Positions 56,220-64,000 of a stretch of 64,000 nt of DNA are shown here, piece by piece. Both the position numbers and the translations under genes were made by a program. Position 1 is the stretch's first letter. Every line of letters starts with the position of its first letter. The DNA comes from Seiridium cupressi. Its lineage: Eukaryota > Ascomycota > Sordariomycetes > Amphisphaeriales > Sporocadaceae. The notes under the pieces are model-generated. The model worked only from the letters and a program-made list of their open reading frames with translations. It was not told the origin of the DNA and did not search any database. The stretch lies in assembly GCA_036674765.1 (NCBI GenBank), contig JARVKI010000038.1, forward strand, positions 248,001-312,000, in the 5' to 3' direction.

Positions 56220-57039
56220 TTACCCCTTGGAAGGGAACCCCATGCCTATTAGCACCGCCGGTTCGGCAATGTCATGGTGCGCGTAACTCAATATTCCTAT
56301 GGCACCTGGTTCCATCATCATTGTGAGAGGGAAGCCGATGTCGTACTCCAGCCATCTCTTCGTAAAGGCGCGCAGAATATGGCCATGGGCAACCACGAGG
56401 ACGTCGGGTGCATCGCCCCCATGCATGAAGGGCTCCTGTATCTTCTTGATGTTCCCAATGAGTCGATCGAGCCTCTCCTTGACCTGATCGGGTAGCCTGT
56501 AATAAGAATGTCAACAACAAAGTATACTCAACTTGTGCTGTCCAGTGTAGGACTCACTCTCCGCCTTCGCAGCCCTCCACCCAGATATTCCACTTCGGCA
56601 ATCCCCTCCCCTCTCGTGAAGCTTTGATCTCTGCAGGTGTCTTGCCCTCGTAAGTGCCACAGTCCCATTCTGCAATGTCCTCGGTTAGACTGAGTTTGTT
56701 CTCTGCCTTCAGCTTGTCTTTCGCCTCTTCACCCAGTAGCAGGTCGAGAGTGACCACTGCTCTCTGAAGAGGGCTGCAGAAGACATGCGCAAGCTTGGAG
56801 GGGTCAATCAGTTTCCCCGGCCCAACGAGCATCTCACCAGTGCCTCTGCTCTGCTTCACACCATTTTCTGTAAGCGGGATATCTGTGCTGCCTGTGCATT
56901 GGCCAGAAATTGTCCATTCAGTTTCACCTTAGGTAAGAGGTCAGTCATAGTCTTTCGCGATAAAACCTTCTGCGGTGGTTTTTATCCTACCATGGCGGGC
57001 GATAAAGACCCGAGGTGTTGTTGCATTCTGATCGGACAT
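56220..57039 (-). CDS. Histidine phosphatase, SHB17-like (sedoheptulose bisphosphatase family)
   Basis: Three exons: 57039-56991, 56927-56558 and 56496-56220; 231 aa. The first intron splits the catalytic motif: RHG is in exon 1 and E in exon 2, giving TPRVFIARHGETEWTISGQC. Then come TGSTDIPLTENGVKQSRGTG, FCSPLQRAVVTLDLLL, EWDCGTYEGKTPAEI, the second catalytic histidine in VLVVAHGHILRAF, and EPGAIGILSY. This is the yeast Shb17 type of phosphoglycerate-mutase-like phosphatase, which acts on sedoheptulose-1,7-bisphosphate in riboneogenesis. Exact substrate is inferred from family. The gene is intact amid broken neighbours, and its stop lies 20 bases from the end of the convergent fructosamine-kinase relic. 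Confidence 0.9.
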
Positions 57040-58593
57040 TTTGAACGTCTTAGTTGAATTTTGGCTTGATTGGAAGCAACAATAACGATGACTACGATAC
57101 TGTCGGTTTCAGAGGAAGTAGAAGAGAAAAACATCACGTTGATACAGGCAGACCAGTGTTATCTCATGCAGCTCCGGCCACACAGTGTGCGGCATTTCTG
57201 CCCCACCAACGCGCAAGGCGGGGCATGTTGGCCAAGGGCAATTCTCGATCTTCAATCTGCCATTGCCAATACCATCGCACCTCTAATATGCAAGCCATAT
57301 TTTCGCCTGCTCTTAGGCCTTTCTATGAACTTAGTGACTGAATCCGTCCACTTGGATGAGGCGAACAGCCACACCTGGTTTCGTGCGTAACAAGGCCACG
57401 TTTTGATCTATCGTCAGCGCTATATTCTCATTCAACAGTGCTGAAGATACTGTTTAGTTGACATTCAGACATCATATAGGACCGTTACACCCGTAGTCAC
57501 TACTCGCCTAAAGCCTATCTGGTGTTTTAAGTAATCGACGGTACATGTCTGTGAACGTGGAACAAGTGGGATTTCGTAGGAGTTAGCATCGCATTCTTGT
57601 GAGAACGAATCGATCTATACATCAGCATCTTCATTCTACAATAAGCGATGACGGTAAAGATATGGCTGCTCAAATTTCGGACTTATCGCAAATGACGCTA
57701 GATGGTAGCAACTTGGCATATGGCGAGATATTCGAATCGCAATACGATGAATGGCTTTACCCAGAGAGAGCTCGATCACATTCGTGTATCAGCCACCTAG
57801 TAATCTAGTCAAGTTTCAGATTCTCGATTCCACTGTCACTAGTCCACACGCCTAGGGTTGATGCAAGAGGCGCATCCTTTTACACGCATCAATGGATACG
57901 GGAAATGCAATTATATGAGTCAAATTCCACCTAAGTTTTTCGGATTTACCACAGACATCCTAGAATTAAGAGCGGGGATATCAACAATGGAATCCCCGTT
58001 GAAAAATGCGATTTTTCATTAATAGGAAGTGGTTATGGGCATGTGCCTTAATGTACTAATTTCACTCCTAGGGATCTGATATTCTGCGGGTGGCGGTAGC
58101 CCATGACAACATTGAAGGTACGCTTACAAGACACACCACCGCGGTAGGCCGAGTTAACCATCCAAAAGTCAAACAGTCATAATTTTGAAAACATTCGACA
58201 TAATGGAATATAAACCCGCACAATCTCTATAATCACTTAGATCTGTTAGATGGCTAACGACATCCTCACTTTTCGGGAGTATCGCTTACGTCTGGACACA
58301 ATAGGAGGCGAGTGCTCAGGGCGGGAAGTTCTAACGAGGCTCGCAAGGGAAAACATGATGTTACGAGAGAAATTGAGGAGGGACAGCTTTTCGTAAAAGA
58401 ACAGTGTGAAGTTCATTATGATAATTTCAACGATTAAACCTCACCTGTCTGAAATCTGCCTTTGTCATACTTCGCTTGGTGCCACAACCAGACACCGCCA
58501 CGACTCCGCCACAATACAGCTTTACATATATACCCTCAAAAATGTCCTATTCAAATGATGAACTTGTCAACTTGGTCTCTCCAGCTATCCATC
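57040..58593. other. Intergenic region
   Basis: About 1.55 kb. Small open frames (57070-57390, 57599-57808, plus) have partly protein-like stretches but no family, start context or splice support. AT-rich from 57850 to 58450. No RNA gene recognised. Confidence 0.4.
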
Positions 58594-60587
58594 ATGGCCG
58601 AGATTATCGGCGTTATAGCTGCTATAGGCGCACTAACAGAATTCGGCTTCAAACTGTCTCTCAAACTCTTCACCTATAGTCAAGCTATCTTGACAGCCGA
58701 CCAGACAGCTCGAGACATATCAAACGAGGTTTCGCTTACATCAACGGTGTTGCAGCAACTTTCCTCTACTCTCAAGCATGATCGTCAAATTGCCTCGGAT
58801 ATAGCGTTGAACGTTATACACGAGATTTTGAAAGACTGCGATACTGTATTCCAAGAGCTCGACGGGGTCTTGGAACCGGTCTTGTCAAAGCTCAACGGCC
58901 AGGGGCCTAGTAACGTCGGCAAGAGAGTAGAGAGATTCGTTTGGCCGTTAAAGCAATCCAAAGTTGACGCTTTGAAGGAGAGACTAGATAGGCTGAAACT
59001 AAGCTTGACTTTGATGCTACAAGTCCTCAGTCATGCTAGAGATATTGCCAACCAGTAAGTGCCTCCTATCCTGGCAACAGGATCTATTCTGCATAACGAG
59101 CCTGTAAAGCTAACCCCATAAAAGGGAGGTTGCCGCATCATCACTGTCCTCACAACAGCATGTCATCGCACGTCTCGCACGTCTAGAGAGTCAGATGAAG
59201 GTAGACCATTTGGAATTGGACGGTACAGCATCGACCAGCTCAGTGTCATCAACAATACAATCAACTACTTCAGGAGTCCCCGTTATCACACAGAAACAAA
59301 AAAATGATTATATCTCATTTACAATAGATGATAAGCAAATGCTTGAAACTGTCAGTCCACAGGGTCAGATATCAGATCAGCATCAGAGTGGACCGTCACG
59401 ATCTGTCAAAAGAGCCCCAGAAGCGGAGTTATTCCAATACTCAAGTGATCACTGCTTTGACACAAAATCCTACTACAAGAAACTTCGCTGGATTGCGACC
59501 TGCGTATAAGGGAAGTGAGAATTCCCAAGTAGGCAATGACCGGTCTCATTCTATTTTGGGAGAAACCGCTCACGAAAGGTTTACTCCCGTCCCCGCAACC
59601 ATAAGAACGGCGCCAAATTCAGCCATGAGGTCTTTGAAAGGATCAGGAACCAAGGATTCAGAAACAAGTGATCCAGTCTTGACAGAGCTCAGCCTATGTC
59701 TCCAGGTACTCGATGATTTCATGGCCCTTCAAACCGAACACAAAAAGCTAGGCAGGGACGGCGAGTGTGTTCAACTGACGAAACTCATCTTTGATGTTCT
59801 TTACTGCACGGAACGACGACAAATCTTATTGGAAGGAGGAAGAGAAGATACTGCAACAAACCTGCAGGCGGCAAAGAACCTTGCAAGTCGGATCGGCAGA
59901 ATAGTACCAGAATTGATGATCAGCACCGAAACCCCAGTTGATCATAGCTTGGGTGCGAAGGACGACAGTCCCGGACTCGGGAAACACGTGCTTCTAAACC
60001 ATCCCGGCATCAAAGTTCGAAAAAGAGATTGGCCTGTTGCAGTTCTCAATAATCTAAGGGACTACATCAAACCACCGTCCCGTAAGCCCGTCGACCGCCA
60101 GGAATCCCAACCAGAACCAAACATTCCCTCTCACGCCATTCCAGTGCAATCATACAGTAGTAAGACAGAGGACCCACAGAGGCCACAACAGAAGTTTCAA
60201 GGATCTATTATTAAACGCGAATCATCATTTGACAGCAATACTTTGGACTTAAGGCCCCGAATGTCCAGGTATAACCTCCATCCTCCTGATAACAAAACAA
60301 GTTCGCCACAATTGTCATTGGGTGCCCAACACGGCATTGGCTCAATGCCCACTCCTGCGGGACCCACCCCTGATCTCTTCTCAAGTGATCAGTCACCAAC
60401 GATGGTGGTTGATTATAGACTCCAATCATTACCCTCGACGCCGGACTCAGACGATATATACTGCTGTCGGCTCCCCCTGCCCACTATCAGTAGACTGGGA
60501 GGCGTTTCTATTATAGAAGGCCAGAGCTTAGCGGATGATGCCATTGTGCAGGAGCTTTTGAAACGGTGGACGACTGTAAATTTATAG
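58594..60587 (+). pseudogene. HeLo-like / STAND-type N-terminal-domain protein, one frameshift
   Basis: Exon 1 is 58594-59054, then an intron at 59055-59124 (GTAAGT...GCTAACC...AAAG), then exon 2 to 60587. The N-terminus (MAEIIGVIAAIGALTEFGFK, then ..SNEVSLTSTVLQQLSSTLK) is the helical domain found at the start of many fungal STAND and azaphilone-cluster-L-like proteins, thought to act in membrane-linked non-self signalling. The C-terminal part (NPTTRNFAGLRPAYKGSENS, ..IVQELLKRWTTVNL) is typical of the same group without a NACHT module. Exon 2 changes frame at AA 59443-59444: before it ..AELFQYS, after it VITALTQNPTTRN. Removing one A would give a full-length protein. Start chosen at ATG 58594 because the domain begins there; the frame is open further upstream. 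Confidence 0.78.
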
Positions 60588-61568
60588 GTATAATTAACAT
60601 CACCCTCTAGTTATTAGCTGGCACCACACGAGAGAAAAAGGACTTCTATGTGGTATCTCTTGATTTCGTCCAAAAGGAACACAAGTATACAACGTTAAAA
60701 TCTCGTGAATAGAAACTATGGAACTCTGGATGACAATATAGGCGAACCTTATCAAGGATCTATCAGTTCCTTGAGACCTACATGGAAGTATTAGTGCGCT
60801 CCTAAGCCTATTCAGAAGCCTTATCATACTCCATTCTCAAGAGCTTGGGGATGGTGCAGTGGCAGTACTCCTTTCAGCCAGTCTTGACGTCTTGCAATGC
60901 TTGAATCACTGCATCCTTGGTTCATTACCATCACATCAGAAGTTCAGTGTAGGCTTAGTGTCCAAAGTTATCTATAGTCCCGATCTGTTCCGACCAGATG
61001 GGATGATGACGCATGACGTATCTGTTGACATTGTGCAATTTTCCAGATCATCTAGCGATATGTAAGAAATTGAATGTGATAACTTTGGTCATGCTTGACT
61101 GCTTTTCCAAGTACGATATGTTGACTTTGTCTCTACGGGGCTGTCACGATTATATCGTCTTCTACGCACGCCTAATAAGAGAGCCAGGACACATTTCCTC
61201 CAATCTCTAATCCAACAGTCAACTAGACATCAAGAACTTAGCTTCGTCACGTTGCTACTCATCGTCTGAACCTATGTCGTCTACTCTGCATCAAGTAGGA
61301 GTAGTTGATATCCACTCTTATATAGTCCTTTTGCTCATCCTTCGCTTGACCATCTGACCCATCCGGCGTTATGAACGTGACTGACAGGTCTCAAGGACTT
61401 CAAGCTCGAGTGACTCATCTAATAGTGACGCGAAGTCTATCTCCTATAGTCTATAAGTCTAGGAGTATAGTAAGTCCGAGATCGGCTAGACCTCGTCGCC
61501 GACCAGAAGACAAGGCTCCTCTCCTTCATCTATAGACATGGAAGGCAAATTTTCAACAACAAAATGTA
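60588..61568. other. Intergenic region
   Basis: About 1 kb. No supported gene. The last 200 bases hold many CTATAG/TCTATA words. TTCAACAA at 61552-61559 precedes the tRNA. Confidence 0.45.
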
Positions 61569-61712
61569 GCCCGGATGGTCTAGCGGTATGATTGTAAGCA
61601 AATTCCCCTGTCAGTTCTCCATCGAAACCTGATACTAACAAGTCACAGCGCGCTTAGGGCTCACCCTAAACAAGCTTGCGCGAGGTCCCCGGTTCAATCC
61701 CGGGTTCGGGCC
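61569..61712 (+). tRNA. tRNA-Pro(AGG) with two introns, one spliceosomal-like (copy 2)
   Basis: Exons 61569-61593, 61649-61659 and 61677-61712 give a 72-nt tRNA. The acceptor is GCCCGGA/TTCGGGC, fully paired yet different from copy 1 at three pairs. The D arm is identical to copy 1. The anticodon stem is CGCGC/GCGCG, also different and paired; the loop is TTAGGG..T, anticodon AGG. The T arm is CCCGG-TTCAATC-CCGGG, discriminator C. Boxes A and B are intact. Intron 2 (61660-61676) is 17 nt at 37/38 and again contains ACCCTAA complementary to the loop. Intron 1 (61594-61648) is 55 nt at 26/27 with GTAAGC, TACTAAC and CAG. Without removal of intron 1 the anticodon stem is displaced by 55 nt from the D arm. 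Confidence 0.92.
61594..61648 (+). other. Spliceosomal-type intron inside tRNA-Pro (copy 2)
   Basis: 55 nt at the same tRNA position (26/27) as copy 1. Donor GTAAGC, TACTAAC at 61633-61639, acceptor CAG at 61646-61648; the branch A is 10 nt before the end. The body differs from copy 1 except for the splice signals, a TCGAA word and ACTAACAA(A)GTC. Confidence 0.85.
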
Positions 61713-61737
61713 TGACACTTTTGGCCGATGCTGTATA

Positions 61738-61744
61738 TTTTTTT
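61738..61744 (+). terminator. Pol III terminator of tRNA-Pro copy 2
   Basis: Run of seven T, 25 bases past the tRNA; a weaker T4 lies at 61719-61722. Confidence 0.7.
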
Positions 61745-62149
61745 CACGGTGGTTTTTATAATTTTGGACATATTTTAAATCGCTTGATTGACGTTGTCGG
61801 TTTAGTCCGTTTTGGTGGTCATATTCTAGTTGATCTGTGGCCCCATTCTATGTAGCATTAGTAGGGCTATTGTGGACCCGTAGACCAGCAATCTCGTCTC
61901 CTCTGTGTATGATGGCTACGTGTGATAGGAGGGAGTTGGCGCGCAAAATATTTATGAATCTAGGAGAAATCTATGTAAAGTTGATGAATAGCGTCTCCAT
62001 TATCAGCCATGGTCGGACCGCAGAGCATTGTCATCCTGGCACCGGTGAACAGGCACTTCTACGCATTGGGCACGATAGTGAATGGGCTCCAATGCTGCGG
62101 CGAGGTCCAAAGTGTCGAATTCGCTATTGCTAGCCTAACTAAATTCAGG
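61745..62149. other. Intergenic region
   Basis: About 400 bases. Nothing recognised. Confidence 0.4.
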
Positions 62150-63220
62150 TAATCAACATCCACCCGGATAGATCCGGAAGGCCAATTCGTTCATGGCGAC
62201 TCCTTTCCTCATCAATCAGTTACGAACACTCTGTAGTTGATGTCGCATTCAACAAGAAACCAGGATATCTCCAGTGTCAATTACCGTTTCCCCTTCAATA
62301 GTATGAGCGAAAATTATGAGACAATATACCAAAACTGGTGAGTACTCGCGACATTCATCGAGCCGTAGCCTAGGAGAGAGCATCCTTCCTAGCAGTTCTT
62401 AAATTCGACGACTATTCAAGAACATATCCATTGCCCAATTTTAACACGTGTCTAGATATCACTCAGGATCCATGTATGCCCCAGTATGACTGTAGCTCGC
62501 CTTCCTCAAGCCTTGTTATACCCCGATCTACCACTCGAAGACCATGTTCCAGTGGTTTGATATGGTATTCAGCTAACCACCCCCGAGCCTCTCTCAGCTC
62601 GATAATAACCTGGTCCAGGATGATCATGGATATAAGTTATTTGACAAGCGTTGCCCAACTTTGTGCTCAAATGCAAGAATCCTAGCGCAGCGCAGTCCCG
62701 GCGGCTGCTTCTGGTTATCCATACGGCTATCTTCGAGAGGAGTGTCCCGTGACATATTGAAACCTGAGCCACGCTGCCTCAATCAAGACCGAGCTTTCCG
62801 GCGTTCTATTCCGATCTCGACTGAGTTAGACCCAAGACTGGCCTCATTACACCCTGCGGTCACCCTTTCGCTGCCAGGACATCCACATTTGTCGCTTACC
62901 AGATACATTGAAATTGGAACACACCTTCCGTGGAATGACCCTTGCGGTTGAAACTTGTGGTAATCTGAACGCTATTGGCGTTTTGACTTTTATAAAGCCC
63001 ACGACTTGGCTGCCCATTGCCGGTATCAGCTCCACATCGACGATCTCGTAGAACTGGGCGCAGAAGCGAGTTGTACTACGCGGCTAAATGAAGTTTTCGA
63101 GAATAAGTGGCTACGGTATACGATTGAGAAGCATACCAGAGCATACCACAATCCAGACCGCGTGTCCTTTCTAGAACATCATTCAGACGAGTCTAAGCAG
63201 ATATCCAGTCGCATGTGATA
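62150..63220 (+). pseudogene. Degraded coding relics, unknown family
   Basis: Several protein-like blocks on the plus strand are broken by frame changes and stops: YEHSVVDVAFNKKPGYLQCQ then LPFP; after a C4 run (about 62289-62292) FNSMSENYETIYQNW; LSQLDNNLVQDDHGYKLFDK at about 62595-62655; and HIDDLVELGAEASCTTRLNE then VFENKWLRYTIEKHT at about 63020-63150. They may belong to one decayed gene. I cannot name the family. Confidence 0.3.
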
Positions 63221-64000
63221 ATTCTGAAGGCCAGAGTCCACAAGTCAATCACTAAACTCTCCGCTTAAGCTGCCCATCACGAGATTGCAGGAGCTTTCTT
63301 GAAGCGCTACATTACCATGTTTCAGCTTTGGATTGAATATTTCGGGAAACACTGAACTTCGCTGGATCAAATCAGATCCCCAGCGTCTTTCCCGCGACAA
63401 GCCCCTCATTGAGACATCGGAGACTTCTTGACAAAGCACAACCTCTAAATCTCAATGGTCGTGCACGCAACTCATCGAAATATGGTGTTCTACATAGTGA
63501 CATGAATTATCAAAATAGGTCCTCAGGTTACGCAGCCGCTTTTGCTAAATACCTTATGGAAGTTGTGACCTCAGACCCTAATGATGATGCAGACGCATGG
63601 AGAAATTCGTTGTTGTAACTGGAGGAATCGAACTCAACAGCGGCGCTAGGCCCAAGGTGTTGAATAGATGTGTTGAACGGATAAAAGAACCGTGAAGGCT
63701 GTACTAGTTCTTCTAGCATTCTGCGCTTAACTTGTAGTGGTAAGAGGACGCACCCTGCACAAGTACGGCTGTCTGCGGGCACCAGCCTTGTATCTGAGGG
63801 TAATATGGCCGGGAGATCAGACCAGGTCCAGCCCTACGGACCGTGTGTTGGTAACTACCATAAACCAAATCAAGAAGCTAAGATAAGAGGGAAAGCTTAT
63901 CTAATCCCGTGATTTGGAGCAGAAATTGGCCAGAATTCAAAGTTGTTCACGGAGATTGAATCTTAACCGTACCAAGATGACCAGTGTACCTGCATCATCT
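63221..64000. other. Region at right edge
   Basis: Short frames only (for example AAAFAKYLMEVVTSDPNDDA at about 63530-63600). No supported gene; a gene continuing past the window edge cannot be excluded. Confidence 0.3.

Noticed and set aside
57070..57390. 106-codon plus-strand ORF
   Set aside because: No protein-like periodicity or motif; it lies in the promoter side of the SHB17-like gene.
1..64000. CRISPR arrays, prokaryotic operons, complete transposons or rRNA genes
   Set aside because: None seen. No regularly spaced repeats, no transposase or reverse-transcriptase motifs, no 5S or large rRNA sequence recognised; the gene style is eukaryotic throughout.

Overview
The window is nuclear DNA of a filamentous ascomycete (Pezizomycotina). 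The evidence is the content and style of the genes: an AreA/NIT2 GATA factor ending in the conserved EWEWLTMSL tail, a HET-domain gene, a Zn(II)2Cys6 regulator, a WSC-domain protein, and many 45-70 nt introns with GTRNGY donors and RCTAAC-like branch sites. I cannot fix the class or species from the sequence alone.

Layout. 0-1 kb: 3' part of a frameshifted ankyrin gene. 1.3-8.7 kb: a secreted PhoD-like phosphatase (-), a nuclear-looking protein of unknown function (+) and a multi-pass membrane protein (-). 11.2-18.1 kb: a HET-domain gene, small uncertain ORFs, and a second unknown nuclear-looking protein that may be a distant relative of the first. 18.7-25.6 kb: a secreted M28 glutamate-carboxypeptidase-like enzyme, then an MFS transporter and a Zn2Cys6 regulator sharing a divergent promoter. 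25.7 kb: tRNA-Arg(CCT). 28.0-31.1 kb: areA (-). 31-38.7 kb: gene-poor, with a few decayed coding relics. 38.8-46.3 kb: WSC protein, a small basic C-terminal exon, RPS30 and a secreted CREG-like protein. 46.7-60.6 kb: an accessory block in which most genes are broken (ABC transporter, TPR protein, pfkB kinase, two phosphotransferases, a HeLo-like/STAND-type protein), with an intact histidine phosphatase among them. 60.6-64 kb: a tRNA and degraded coding relics.

The most unusual signal is a pair of tRNA-Pro(AGG) genes (51.6 and 61.6 kb). Each has the usual 17-nt intron after position 37. Each also has a second insertion of 60 or 55 nt at exactly the same non-canonical place, between the D arm and the anticodon stem (26/27). 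Both insertions begin GTAAGC, contain TACTAAC 10-15 nt before their end, and end in AG. These are the signals of a spliceosomal (mRNA-type) intron and resemble introns of the protein genes in this window. Removing both insertions gives a perfect 72-nt tRNA-Pro from each gene. The two acceptor stems and the two anticodon stems differ in sequence but both pair fully, so both genes look functional. This suggests a Pol III tRNA that needs the spliceosome as well as the tRNA splicing endonuclease.

The rest is ordinary genome content: nitrogen regulation (areA), translation (RPS30, tRNAs), secreted hydrolases, transport with a linked regulator, and self/non-self recognition (HET, HeLo-like, ankyrin). 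Several breaks fall in homopolymers, so sequencing error cannot be excluded. Others (a 10-bp tandem triplication, nonsense codons, a deletion between ABC motifs) look like real decay.
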